Source of the DNA: JAAEUB01 sp964550345
Lineage (GTDB): Bacteria > Pseudomonadota > Alphaproteobacteria > Rhodobacterales > Rhodobacteraceae
Length of the DNA: 64,000 bases
Direction: 5' to 3'
Assembly (NCBI GenBank): GCA_964550345.1
Contig: CAZJYZ010000005.1
Span: 1-64,000 of the forward strand
The position numbers were made by a program, and so were the translations under genes. The notes under the pieces were generated by a model. The model did no database searches, had not been told where the DNA came from, and saw nothing but the letters and a program-made list of their open reading frames with translations. Below are positions 16,587 to 25,075 of this stretch, piece by piece. Position 1 is the first letter of the stretch; each line of letters begins with the position of its first letter.

Positions 16587-17294
16587 ATGGAGTTTCAAAC
16601 CCCCCTTGTCCCTGCCCGCCTGACCCGCCGCTACAAGCGGTTTTTGGCCGATGCCGTGTTAGAGGATAACGGGCAGGAAATTACCGCCCATTGCGCTAAT
16701 CCCGGGTCAATGATGGGGCTGGCCGAGCCGGGCATGCGTATCTGGCTGGAACCCAATGACGACCCTAAGAAAAAACTGAATTATGGCTGGCGGCTGGTGG
16801 ACCATGAAAATGGCCATTTCACCGGGGTTGATACCTCGGTCCCGAACCGGGCGTTGAAAATGTCGCTGATGGCGCGTGAAGTGGCTGAACTGGCGGCCTA
16901 TCCCATGGTGCGGCCCGAGGTGCGATACGGTGAAAACAGCCGCATTGATTTTCTGCTCAGCGGGGAAGAGCTGCCCGATGCCTATGTCGAGGTGAAGTCG
17001 GTCACGCTTAACCGGGAACCCGGTTTGGGTGAATTTCCCGACTCGGTGACAAAACGCGGTGCCAAGCATCTGGCAGAGCTTTCCAAGATGACCCGACAGG
17101 GCCATCGGGCGATCATGCTCTATCTGGTGCAGCGCACCGATTGTGACTGTTTCGACCTGGCCCGGGATATTGACCCGACCTACGCAGCGGCCTTTGCCGA
17201 TGCCCGCGCTACAGGGGTTGAGGTGCTGGTTTATGACACTCAGATTTCGCCAAAGGGCGTTTGGTTGGGCAAAGCACTGGTATCGCTGGCCTGA
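16587..17294 (+). CDS. sfsA: DNA/RNA nuclease SfsA
   Basis: A 235-residue SfsA family protein. Diagnostic segments are MEFQTPLVPARLTRRYKRFL, HCANPGSMMGL, SRIDFLLSG and DAYVEVKSVTL, the last two carrying the restriction-endonuclease-like D...ExK catalytic residues, then FPDSVTKRGAKHLAEL. E. coli SfsA was named for maltose-gene stimulation and later shown to bind DNA; nuclease activity is the present family label. The ATG at 16587 was chosen from the conserved N-terminus. map follows after 34 bases, so the two probably share a transcript. Confidence 0.94.
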   Translation: MEFQTPLVPARLTRRYKRFLADAVLEDNGQEITAHCANPGSMMGLAEPGMRIWLEPNDDPKKKLNYGWRLVDHENGHFTGVDTSVPNRALKMSLMAREVAELAAYPMVRPEVRYGENSRIDFLLSGEELPDAYVEVKSVTLNREPGLGEFPDSVTKRGAKHLAELSKMTRQGHRAIMLYLVQRTDCDCFDLARDIDPTYAAAFADARATGVEVLVYDTQISPKGVWLGKALVSLA

Positions 17295-17328
17295 TCGCCC
17301 TATTTAAGGGCAAATGAAGGAGAATACC

Positions 17329-18138
17329 TTGGACGAACCCCGCGCCCGCCTGACCCGTGATGGCATCCGCCTGTATGACCCCGCTGATTTTGCCGGAATG
17401 CACAAAGCCGGACGACTGGCCGCGGAAATCCTTGATGCGATGATCCCGCTGGTTGTGCCCGGGGTCTCAACCGGTGAGTTGGACAAGGCCATCGAGGATA
17501 TGGTGGACGATGCCGGGGCAAAGTCAGCCACGATCGGTTACAAAGGTTACAGGCATGCCAGCTGTATCTCGATCAACCACGTAGTTTGTCACGGTATTCC
17601 AAGTGACAAACGCCTGAAGGACGGGGATGTTCTGAATATCGACGTTACCGTCATCGTTGATGGCTGGTATGGCGACACGTCACGCATGTATGTGGCCGGC
17701 AAACTACCCCGCAAGGCCGAGCGGTTGATTGATGTCACCCATGATGCCCTGATGATGGGCATCGCGGCGATCAGGCCCGGTAACACGTTCGGTGATATTG
17801 GCCACGCCATTCAGGCCTATGCCGAAGCGCACCGCATGTCGGTGGTACGCGATTTCTGTGGCCACGGGCTGGGTAAAGTCTTTCACGCGCCGCCCAATGT
17901 GCTGCATTATGGGCGCGCCGGTTCGGGTGCCACGCTGCAGGAAGGCATGTTTTTCACCGTCGAGCCGATGATCAATCTTGGTCGCCCTGAAACCAAAGTG
18001 CTGGCGGATGATTGGACGGCTGTGACCCGCGACAAATCCCTGTCAGCGCAATTTGAACATTCAATCGGTGTGACGGCGGATGGGTGCGAGATTTTCACCC
18101 TCAGTCCGGCCGGGAAATTTCACCCGACCTGGGGGTAG
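17329..18138 (+). CDS. map: type I methionine aminopeptidase
   Basis: A 269-residue enzyme that removes N-terminal methionine from new proteins. Metal ligands are visible in DGDVLNIDVTVIVDGWYGDTSRMY (given in part: NIDVTVIVDGWYGDTSR), CGHGLGKVFHAPPN, FFTVEPMINLG and QFEHSIGVT. The start is uncertain: TTG at 17329 has AAGGAG seven bases upstream and matches the usual N-terminus, while an in-frame ATG at 17314 would add five residues (MKENT). Length is typical. It follows sfsA on the same strand. Confidence 0.95.
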   Translation: MDEPRARLTRDGIRLYDPADFAGMHKAGRLAAEILDAMIPLVVPGVSTGELDKAIEDMVDDAGAKSATIGYKGYRHASCISINHVVCHGIPSDKRLKDGDVLNIDVTVIVDGWYGDTSRMYVAGKLPRKAERLIDVTHDALMMGIAAIRPGNTFGDIGHAIQAYAEAHRMSVVRDFCGHGLGKVFHAPPNVLHYGRAGSGATLQEGMFFTVEPMINLGRPETKVLADDWTAVTRDKSLSAQFEHSIGVTADGCEIFTLSPAGKFHPTWG

Positions 18139-18139
18139 T

Positions 18140-18167
18140 TTGACAGAAACTTTGTTACTTTTACTAT
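18140..18167 (+). promoter_or_regulatory. candidate sigma-70-type promoter
   Basis: TTGACA (18140-18145), a 16-base spacer and TACTAT (18162-18167) lie immediately after the map stop and 28 bases before the next start codon. The -35 is a perfect consensus; the -10 matches four of six positions. It would drive the exported hypothetical protein at 18195. Confidence 0.55.
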
Positions 18168-18194
18168 GGTGCTAAACCGATAGGGGGACATGCT

Positions 18195-18875
18195 ATGTTT
18201 CAAAAACTTTATTCAGCTGCAATACTCCTTTTTCTGATGGTGCCCCCTCTACAGGCGCAAGCCACTTCGGGGTCTGTCCAGTTCAATCTACTCAGTTATG
18301 AAGGCGCCTATCTCAGCCGTGCTTTTAACTTCGACGATGCATATACCCAAAAATACGGCATTCCCGTAAGCGCCGCCTTTCGGGTTGCGATTCCAATGCG
18401 TGATGATGTCGAGCTGATAGCAGACGGGCAACCAGATACGGGTTTTGTCAAATTCACCTTCGCAACCAAAGATCCGGAGGGCAGAAAGTTCATTGAAAAT
18501 TTTCATGTGTTTGAAGTGACATTTGGGGTGCCCGAAGGCGCTTCCGACCCTGATGCAGCCCGACTGCAAATGGTTGCACAGGCGATGAAAGAACAAGTGT
18601 TGCCGCAGGTCGTCAAGGGCTTTGCCGATGTTGAGCTAATCGGTTTACGGGAAATCGAAGTTGGGGGTGTGGCCTCTGTCGAACTGGTTGCCATTTATAC
18701 GGACCCGGATAATGGTCCGATGGTTCTTCAAATGGCAGGTCTGCCAAATCCTGACAGTGCAAATAGCTATTTGGTAGTTCATAACTTAAGCCGGACGCTG
18801 GTTCCGATCTCCGGGCCCGAGCAGTTGCCCGAAACGCTGGGTGGACGGGTTTTGATGAGCTTTCAGTATCAGTAG
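18195..18875 (+). CDS. exported hypothetical protein
   Basis: A 226-residue protein with a clear signal peptide (MFQKLYSAAILLFLMVPPLQAQA; cleavage likely after AQA). The mature part has no cysteines, no transmembrane segment and is predicted beta-rich; no motif that I recognise. It has its own promoter-like sequence just upstream and is followed convergently by rsmD. Function unknown. Confidence 0.72.
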   Translation: MFQKLYSAAILLFLMVPPLQAQATSGSVQFNLLSYEGAYLSRAFNFDDAYTQKYGIPVSAAFRVAIPMRDDVELIADGQPDTGFVKFTFATKDPEGRKFIENFHVFEVTFGVPEGASDPDAARLQMVAQAMKEQVLPQVVKGFADVELIGLREIEVGGVASVELVAIYTDPDNGPMVLQMAGLPNPDSANSYLVVHNLSRTLVPISGPEQLPETLGGRVLMSFQYQ

Positions 18876-18942
18876 TCCTCAATGGGTTTAAATTCTGACC
18901 CATCTGTATCCGATGCTGGGAAAACAACGGGGGATGGTTCTC

Positions 18943-19503
18943 TTAAACCTGTCTAACCCGCAGCAGGGAAATAATGGTGCCGCCATATGTGCGCTGATCC
19001 AGCAAGTCCATGTTGCCGGGTGGAGTAATCACAGCGCTTTCCTCCCAAACCACCAAAGCATCACCTGACAGCCAGCCCCCGGTGGCGGCTGCTTTCAGAG
19101 CCCTTTCTCCCAGCCCCTTGCCGTAAGGCGGGTCAAGAAAGATCAGATCATGCGGTGTGCCTGCGCCCAACCGGGTGGCGTCGCGGGTGATAAGGTTGGT
19201 TTGCCCCTCTGCCCGGCATTTTGCCACGTTTTCCCGGATCAGGCCCTGCGCCTTACGACCGTTTTCAACAAAAGTGACATGACTTGCCCCGCGCGACAGG
19301 GCCTCAAGCCCTAAGGCGCCGGTTCCAGCAAACAGGTCCAGAACATTTGCGTCTTGCACCGGCGCACCATATCGCCCGCTGGTCAACATGGAAAACAGGC
19401 TTTCGCGCACCCGGTCACTCGTCGGCCTCAGATGCGCGCCCGCGTCGCCTTTGCCAAGCGCTGCCAGTTTGGTGCCGCGGAACTGCCCAGCGATAATTCT
19501 CAT
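18943..19503 (-). CDS. rsmD: 16S rRNA (guanine(966)-N(2))-methyltransferase RsmD
   Basis: A 186-residue SAM-dependent methyltransferase that methylates G966 of 16S rRNA in the small subunit. The N-terminus MRIIAGQFRGTKL and LRPTSDRVRESLFSML are signature RsmD segments; the SAM-binding motif VLDLFAGTGALGLEAL is at 54-69 and the catalytic DPPYGKG at 124-130. The start lies one base from the stop of the upstream FAD gene, so it is likely expressed from that gene's promoter. Confidence 0.95.
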   Translation of the reverse strand: MRIIAGQFRGTKLAALGKGDAGAHLRPTSDRVRESLFSMLTSGRYGAPVQDANVLDLFAGTGALGLEALSRGASHVTFVENGRKAQGLIRENVAKCRAEGQTNLITRDATRLGAGTPHDLIFLDPPYGKGLGERALKAAATGGWLSGDALVVWEESAVITPPGNMDLLDQRTYGGTIISLLRVRQV

Positions 19504-19504
19504 C

Positions 19505-20710
19505 TCACATCAGGGCCTTAAGGTCAGTTTCTGGGTTGGAGACAAGGGTCTTATCAGGGGATTTCCCCCCTTCAATCAGGCGTTTTCCGATCATATAGGC
19601 GCGCGGTTCATTCATCGCGTCGACCGCTAACAATTCGGTGCCGCGATAGTACCAGAAGGACACGGCCCCCTCTTTACTGCCAGGGCGCTCGATAACCTCG
19701 TCGTAGCCGCTATTCAGCCCGGCAATCTGCAGTTTCACGTCATATTGGTCCGACCAGAACCAGGGCTTTGCGACATATTCCTTGCCTGCGCCTAACATGT
19801 TTTCAGCCACGCATTCGGCCTGATCAATGGCGTTGGGAACGCTTTCCAGCCGGATACGTTCGCCCCTGTAAGGAAACGAAGCACAATCCCCGGCGGCCCA
19901 GATATTCGGGTCCGAGGTTTGTCCGAATTCATCAACTTTGATACCATTATCAACCTCAAGACCCGAGGTTCCGGCCAGGTCCACAGAGGGCGTGACGCCA
20001 ATGCCGACGATGACGAAATCCACGTCGATTTCCGTGCCGTCGCTCAGTTTTGCCCCACTGACCCGCGCAGTGCCGCTCAGTGTTTCCAGCGTTACATTCT
20101 CACGAATGTCGACGCCATGGGACCGGTGCAACACGCGAAAGAAATCCGAAGTTTCAGCCGCCGAGATCCTTCGCAATATGCGTTCACTACGGTGTATCAG
20201 CGTGACTTTCAGGCCCTTCTTGGCCGCTACTGCCGCGGCTTCTAGCCCAATATAGCCGCCGCCGATAATCAGCACCCGGCGACCTTCTGCGAACTCCGGT
20301 TCTAACCCGTCAATATCATCCAGCCCGCGCACCACATGAATGCCCGCAAGCTGCCCTCCGTCCGAATCGTTCAGGCGGATTGGGTCTGAGCCGGTGACCA
20401 GGGCAAGTTTGTCGTACGTCAATTCGCTGTCTGGCAGGATCACTTTGTTGGCCGCCCGGTCGATTGACAGGACCGGCGCGTTCAGACGCAGGGTGATATC
20501 CTGATCCCCATAAAAGGCCTCGGGTCGCAGATATAACCGCTCGCGTGCCATGTCCCCCAGCAAATAGGCCTTGGACAAGGGTGGGCGCTGATATGGCGGG
20601 TGAGGCTCCGCCCCGATCAGCGTCACTTTTCCGCTAAAACCGGTACTACGCAGCTTTGCGACCAGCGAAGCTCCGGCTTGTCCGGCACCGACAACAACAA
20701 TGTGGCTCAT
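19505..20710 (-). CDS. FAD-dependent oxidoreductase, ferredoxin/putidaredoxin reductase type
   Basis: A 401-residue two-dinucleotide-fold flavoprotein. FAD site: VVVGAGQAGASLVAKLRS at 4-21. NAD site: VLIIGGGYIGLEAAAVAAKKG at about 146-166. The second FAD contact is IWAAGDCASFPY. The C-terminal reductase domain has KPWFWSDQYDVKLQIAGL, the segment typical of ThcD/CamA-like NADH:ferredoxin reductases that feed Rieske or P450 oxygenases. No ferredoxin or oxygenase lies nearby, so the electron acceptor is unknown. rsmD follows after one base. Confidence 0.9.
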   Translation of the reverse strand: MSHIVVVGAGQAGASLVAKLRSTGFSGKVTLIGAEPHPPYQRPPLSKAYLLGDMARERLYLRPEAFYGDQDITLRLNAPVLSIDRAANKVILPDSELTYDKLALVTGSDPIRLNDSDGGQLAGIHVVRGLDDIDGLEPEFAEGRRVLIIGGGYIGLEAAAVAAKKGLKVTLIHRSERILRRISAAETSDFFRVLHRSHGVDIRENVTLETLSGTARVSGAKLSDGTEIDVDFVIVGIGVTPSVDLAGTSGLEVDNGIKVDEFGQTSDPNIWAAGDCASFPYRGERIRLESVPNAIDQAECVAENMLGAGKEYVAKPWFWSDQYDVKLQIAGLNSGYDEVIERPGSKEGAVSFWYYRGTELLAVDAMNEPRAYMIGKRLIEGGKSPDKTLVSNPETDLKALM

Positions 20711-20759
20711 ATATTACCCATAGTTTGTTCGCTTTCTCGGATGGCCCATAAAGGGGCAA

Positions 20760-20777
20760 GCATTCCGGCCGGGATGC
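20760..20777. other. near-perfect 18-base palindrome
   Basis: GCATTCCGGCCGGGATGC lies between the DUF302 gene and the flavoprotein gene; only one pair (T/G) breaks the symmetry. There is no T-run after it on either side, so it is not a standard intrinsic terminator. It may separate the two minus-strand genes at the RNA level. Confidence 0.3.
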
Positions 20778-20794
20778 CTGCTGGCGGAAGCGCC

Positions 20795-21181
20795 CTAAAT
20801 TGCCTCCACTACTTGCGCCAACATGTCCCGGACCTTGCCAGCCACCTCGTGCAGGGGTGGGTTTTCGATCGCTGACATCGAGGCAACCGGATCAATCGCA
20901 GAAACTTCGATGCCGCCTTCGACTTCGCGCAGGATAACATTGCAGGGCAGCATTGTGCCTAGGCGAGGCTCCAGCCCAATTGCCTCCCAGGCCATGTTGG
21001 GGTTGCAGGCACCAAGGATGCGGTAGCCATCCATGTCCTTGTCGATTTTCTTTTTCATGGTCGCCTGCACGTCGATTTCGGTCAGAACGCCAAAGCCCCT
21101 GTCTTGCAGAGCTGCGCGGGTTCTGGCATCTGCGTCTTCCATGTCAACGCCGGTCAGAACGCGGTTAATTGAGTATCCCAT
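20795..21181 (-). CDS. DUF302 domain-containing protein
   Basis: A 128-residue DUF302 protein: MGYSINRVLTGVDMEDADART, then GFGVLTEIDVQATMKKKID and YRILGACNPNMAWEAIGLEP, which carries the conserved Cys-Asn-Pro. The family forms small alpha/beta dimers; biochemical function is unknown. The start was set at ATG 21181, with AAGGAA upstream; a longer reading to 21247 would overlap the upstream gene end and is not supported. It follows the FemAB-like gene by 62 bases on the same strand. Confidence 0.85.
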   Translation of the reverse strand: MGYSINRVLTGVDMEDADARTRAALQDRGFGVLTEIDVQATMKKKIDKDMDGYRILGACNPNMAWEAIGLEPRLGTMLPCNVILREVEGGIEVSAIDPVASMSAIENPPLHEVAGKVRDMLAQVVEAI

Positions 21182-21243
21182 TCGGTATTCCTTTCCTTCA
21201 TAGGTCTTTGCCGGAATGTGGGCATTGGCATTGCCCGCGTCAA

Positions 21244-22416
21244 TCACTCCGTGTTTCGAAATGGTCCCATCGCCGTCAAAATCTCGATATCTTCCCCTAC
21301 CGCCTGCTTTTCCGCATCCAGAAACTGCGCAACTGCCTCGCGAAATCCCGGATTTGCGATCCAGTGGAGTGAATGTGTTTCTATGGGCTGGTAGCCACGG
21401 GCAATTTTGTGTTCACCCTGGGCGCCGGCTTCTACCCTCGATAGCCCCAGTGCTATCGCCTGATCAATCGCCCGATAGTAACACAGTTCAAAATGCAGGC
21501 AGGATTGGTGTTCGGTGGCCCCCCAATAGCGCCCGAATAGCGCGTCGCGCCCGATAAAGTTCAAAGCACCCGCTATCCATTCACCATCCCGGCGCGCCAT
21601 CACCAGTGCCATATCGTGCCGCATATCTTTTTGCGCCAGATCGAAAAATTCGCGGGTCAGATATGGACTGCCCCATTTGCGCGCACCGGTATCCTGATAA
21701 AAGTGCCAGAAGGCCTGCATATGTTCAGGCTTTATGGCGTCGCCTGTCAGGGTGATGATGTCACCGCCAAATTCCTGCGCCACGCGGCGTTCCCGCCGGA
21801 TATTCTTGCGTTTACGCGCACTTAAGTCCGCCAGAAAACTCTCAAAATCCGCATACCCCCTGTTTTTCCAGTGAAATTGCTGCCCAATTCGGTGCATCAG
21901 CCCCAGTGTTTCCCCTGCCTCGGCTTCTTCCACAGTACAAAAGGTGACATGCAGAGACGAAAGATTGTTGTCATCGCAGATTTGTGTCGCCCCCTTGATC
22001 AGCGCCGAGCGGCCAAGGGTTTCAAGACCGGGCCGGGTCAGCAGACGGCGACCGGGGACAGGGGTGAAGGGGACGGCGATTTGCAGTTTGGGGTAATATT
22101 GCCCGCCCGCCCGCATATAGGCGTCTGCCCAGCTCATATCGAACACATATTCGCCCTGAGAGTGACTTTTGGCAAAAAGGGGCGCAACTGCGATTAGCAC
22201 GTCACCAGCATGGGCGCTGAGGTAATATGGCTGCCAGCCTGTACCCGCACCTACCGAGCCACTTTCCTCAAGCGCCATGAGAAACCGGTAAGTGGTGAAG
22301 GGATCGGTGGGCCGCCCACCATCCGCACTTTCCGGACAGGCGCAGGCATCCCAGTCCGCCTGTGTGAACTCATGCATGCTTTGGTGGAGCCGCGTTGTGA
22401 TAGGCGCTGTGTTCAA
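21244..22416 (-). CDS. FemAB-like GNAT-fold protein (peptidogalycan-type, DUF482)
   Basis: A 390-residue protein of the FemAB_like family (PF04339, formerly DUF482). Features include FVDMSWADAYMRAGGQYYPKL-like text (here VFDMSWADAYMRAGGQYYPK), RKRKNIRRERRVAQEFGGDI, FWHFYQDTGARKWGSPYL and RVEAGAQGEHKIARGY. The fold is related to tRNA-dependent amino-acyl transferases, but the substrate of this family is unknown. The start overlaps the stop of the GDPD gene by four bases, so it belongs to the ridA-gdpD run. Confidence 0.88.
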   Translation of the reverse strand: MNTAPITTRLHQSMHEFTQADWDACACPESADGGRPTDPFTTYRFLMALEESGSVGAGTGWQPYYLSAHAGDVLIAVAPLFAKSHSQGEYVFDMSWADAYMRAGGQYYPKLQIAVPFTPVPGRRLLTRPGLETLGRSALIKGATQICDDNNLSSLHVTFCTVEEAEAGETLGLMHRIGQQFHWKNRGYADFESFLADLSARKRKNIRRERRVAQEFGGDIITLTGDAIKPEHMQAFWHFYQDTGARKWGSPYLTREFFDLAQKDMRHDMALVMARRDGEWIAGALNFIGRDALFGRYWGATEHQSCLHFELCYYRAIDQAIALGLSRVEAGAQGEHKIARGYQPIETHSLHWIANPGFREAVAQFLDAEKQAVGEDIEILTAMGPFRNTE

Positions 22417-23189
22417 TCCCCGGAACCGGCCGGTATATACCCTTCAAAGGTAATGTTTTGTGCAATTTTGCGTGCCTCAGTTTCTTCATCGGCACTGCAG
22501 ATGGTCCAGCACAAAACATTGGCTCCGGTCGCTTTTATTCTTGCCACATGAGGCGAGTGCAGGTCACTTGAACGATGGCTGATGAAGCTTGCTCCGACCC
22601 GGTCGAAATCAGGGATTGGCCGCAATTCAGCAAGCCTTTTTTCGGGTATCAGTTGCCAGTTTTCGCGGGCAAAGGCACCGGTGACCAGACCGCGTGGAGT
22701 ATCTGGCGCGTGCAGGGCAAAGGCCGCAATGGCATGGGGGTTGAACGACATGACAGCGACCGGGCCTTTGTAAGATGCCAGCACTTCTGCCGTCGCCTTT
22801 TCCAAGGTGCCGGTTTGCGGTCCCAAAGCCCCGTCCTGGTCCTTGATTTCAATCAGCAAAGGTACCTTTCCGGCAACCAGGTGCAAAACTTCGGTCAGAG
22901 TTGGAATGGTTTCATTTGCCAGGCTGTTCGTCAGCGCAATTTCCTGCAGGTCTGCACTATCGCGCATACGCACAGCGCCTTTTTCACCGGTTAGCCTGTC
23001 CAGCTGGTAATCATGAAAAACCATAGCCTGACCGTCGCGGGACAATTGTAGGTCGATCTCGATCGCATATCCTGCCTCCACCGCCGCGCGGATCGCGGCG
23101 GGCGAATTTTCCGGCCGCCCTGCATTTGCATCATGCAACGCCCTGTGGGCAATGGGGGCGGTCAGAAAGGTGGAAGGCAGAGGCGTCAT
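22413..23189 (-). CDS. glycerophosphodiester phosphodiesterase family protein
   Basis: A 258-residue TIM-barrel GDPD. The active-site segments are IAHRALHDANAGRPENSPAA (catalytic HR and EN), YAIEIDLQLSRDG (metal-binding E-x-D) and VFHDYQLDRLTG (catalytic His). LIEIKDQDG supplies the next acidic pair. It splits glycerophosphodiesters to glycerol-3-phosphate and an alcohol. There is no signal peptide, so it is a cytoplasmic UgpQ-like type. It overlaps the genes on both sides by four bases. Confidence 0.93.
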   Translation of the reverse strand: MTPLPSTFLTAPIAHRALHDANAGRPENSPAAIRAAVEAGYAIEIDLQLSRDGQAMVFHDYQLDRLTGEKGAVRMRDSADLQEIALTNSLANETIPTLTEVLHLVAGKVPLLIEIKDQDGALGPQTGTLEKATAEVLASYKGPVAVMSFNPHAIAAFALHAPDTPRGLVTGAFARENWQLIPEKRLAELRPIPDFDRVGASFISHRSSDLHSPHVARIKATGANVLCWTICSADEETEARKIAQNITFEGYIPAGSGD

Positions 23190-23647
23190 TTGATCTCAAA
23201 AATCCCCTCGATTTCGACCGCTACCCCAAAGGGCAGAGAGGCCGCCGAAACGGCCGAGCGCGAATGGCGTCCGGCATCCCCCAACGCTTCCACCAGAAAG
23301 TCCGAGGCCCCGTTGATAACTTTGGGCTGGTCGCCGAATTCTGCCGTGGAATTGACAAATCCAGTCAGTTTCACGGCGCGTACTAGACGGTCAAGGTCGC
23401 CACCGCAGGCTGCCTTGACCTGAGCCAGCAGGCCAATGGCACAAGCTTTGGCGGCAGCGGCGCCATCCTCAATGCTCATATTGTCCCCAAGTTTACCCGT
23501 GATGAACCCGTCCGCATCCATCGGAACCTGGCCCGAGATATAGACAATGTTACCCACCTGGACATATGGCACATAATTTGCCGCCGGGGCGGGGGCATCG
23601 GGCAGGGTTACACCAAGTTCGGCAAGGCGTTTTTCAAAGGTGCTCAT
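23186..23647 (-). CDS. RidA family protein
   Basis: A 153-residue YjgF/YER057c/UK114 protein of the longer subgroup. It has YVPYVQVGNIVYISGQVPMD, then AAKACAIGLLAQVKAACGGDL and FVNSTAEFGDQPKVINGASD, ending RSAVSAASLPFGVAVEIEGIFEIK (shown in part: SAASLPFGVAVEIEGI). The Arg and Glu at the subunit interface that hydrolyse reactive enamine/imine intermediates appear to be R of HSRSAV and E of EIEG. The start ATG at 23647 has AAAGGAAC upstream. First gene of a run with gdpD and the FemAB-like gene. Confidence 0.92.
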   Translation of the reverse strand: MSTFEKRLAELGVTLPDAPAPAANYVPYVQVGNIVYISGQVPMDADGFITGKLGDNMSIEDGAAAAKACAIGLLAQVKAACGGDLDRLVRAVKLTGFVNSTAEFGDQPKVINGASDFLVEALGDAGRHSRSAVSAASLPFGVAVEIEGIFEIK

Positions 23648-23764
23648 CTGGGTTCCTTTCACAGAGTTTCATGAGACGCTAGCCGGGATAGCTGCGCGGG
23701 GAAAGGGGCAAAACGAATGTCTGGTGCAGGTGGTGCGATACAGGCGAGGCCAGACAGGTCCGGC

Positions 23765-25075
23765 TTACTTTTCCCGAAACGCCTTGTTAAAATAGTCGGT
23801 CAACGGTTTCACCAGATAGGCCAGCGGGGTGCGGTCGGATGTCCGGATATAGGCATCAGCCGGCATGCCTGGAATGAGCGCCAGCCCATCAGGGAGCTTT
23901 TCCGTCTCTCCTTCAAGCAGTTGGATGCCTGTGCGGAAAAACCGTTCGCCCGTCGTTTCGTCGGTGAATGCGTCGGGCGAGACGGTGATCACGCGCCCAA
24001 ACAATTCCGGTGTGGTGCGGCTGTCCAGTGCGGCAAAACGCACAGCAACTTCCTGACCCACAAAAACCTCATCCACATGAATCGGGTCAACCCGAGCGAC
24101 GATCAGGAGCGGCCGGTCCTGCGGGACAAGGAAAAGCACTGGTTCAGCCGCGCGGATAACCGCGCCTTCGGCAAATACTTTTAACCCGTGCACGACACCA
24201 GCTACCGGAGCGCGGATATCCAGCCGGTCAAGCTTCTGATCCAGGCCACGCAATTTTTCGCTGAGCTCCAATTCATTGAACCCAAGGTCCCTCAGCTCGG
24301 TTATCGCCTCTTCGCGACGCACAGTGGCAATACGCAGGATATTAATTTCAACCTCCGTAATGCGCCCTTCATATTCAGCGCGTAGAGCTGTCAGGTTGCC
24401 CTGCTGTCCCAGGATGGAAGCCTCTTCCCGCTGCAAAGTCAGCACTGTTGCAGTCTGTGTCAGCCCTTTTTCCAGCAGGATTTGCTGGTTCTTAAGCTCA
24501 GCGCGCAACAGAACCAACTGAGTGTCCAGTGCTGTCGCCTGAGCGTCCAGCCCTTCGATCTGGTTTCGAATTTGTCCTATGCGTTTTTCAAGCTGCGAAA
24601 TTTCGGAATTCATGGTCTCACCACGAGAGTGAAACAAACGGGTCTGGCCATCAGTCAAGGCGCGGATGTCAGGGCGTGTTTCGGCAAGGGCAGCAAGCTC
24701 AGGGTCAAAGACAATTTCTTCCAGGCCATCACGCTCGGCCGCTAGGCGGCCTTGGCGTGCGAGAACCTCGAATAGGGAACCTTCGGTAACTGTTCGTTCT
24801 CGTGTCAATATGCTCGGATCAAGACGGATCAGTACCTGCCCCGCCGTGACGGGGTCGCCTTCCTGCACATCCACGGCAGCCACAGACCCTCCGTCTATAT
24901 GCTGTACAATTTGGCGATTTTGCTCGACCTCAATGTTTCCCGGTGCAACGATAGCGCCGGAAATATTGGCCGTAACTGCCCAGAGACCGAAACCGCCGAC
25001 AAGTACGACAATGGCAAGCAGGCCGTAGATTATGTACCGGCGCGCAGAAAAGACGGGGGTATTACCAGCCATCAA
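23765..25075 (-). CDS. HlyD family type I secretion periplasmic adaptor subunit
   Basis: A 436-residue membrane-fusion protein. A single transmembrane segment (YIIYGLLAIVVLVGGFGLWAV, about 13-33; one residue over shown as IIYGLLAIVVLVGGFGLWAV) is followed by a biotinyl/lipoyl half-motif (VEQNRQIVQHIDGGSVAAVD), a long coiled-coil hairpin (150-285) and the second half-motif plus beta-barrel (DIRAPVAGVVHGLKVF). The end has PGMPADAYIRTSDRTPLAYL as in PrtE/HlyD adaptors. It links the inner-membrane ABC exporter, whose gene overlaps it by four bases upstream, to a TolC-type channel that is not encoded here. Confidence 0.94.
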   Translation of the reverse strand: MMAGNTPVFSARRYIIYGLLAIVVLVGGFGLWAVTANISGAIVAPGNIEVEQNRQIVQHIDGGSVAAVDVQEGDPVTAGQVLIRLDPSILTRERTVTEGSLFEVLARQGRLAAERDGLEEIVFDPELAALAETRPDIRALTDGQTRLFHSRGETMNSEISQLEKRIGQIRNQIEGLDAQATALDTQLVLLRAELKNQQILLEKGLTQTATVLTLQREEASILGQQGNLTALRAEYEGRITEVEINILRIATVRREEAITELRDLGFNELELSEKLRGLDQKLDRLDIRAPVAGVVHGLKVFAEGAVIRAAEPVLFLVPQDRPLLIVARVDPIHVDEVFVGQEVAVRFAALDSRTTPELFGRVITVSPDAFTDETTGERFFRTGIQLLEGETEKLPDGLALIPGMPADAYIRTSDRTPLAYLVKPLTDYFNKAFREK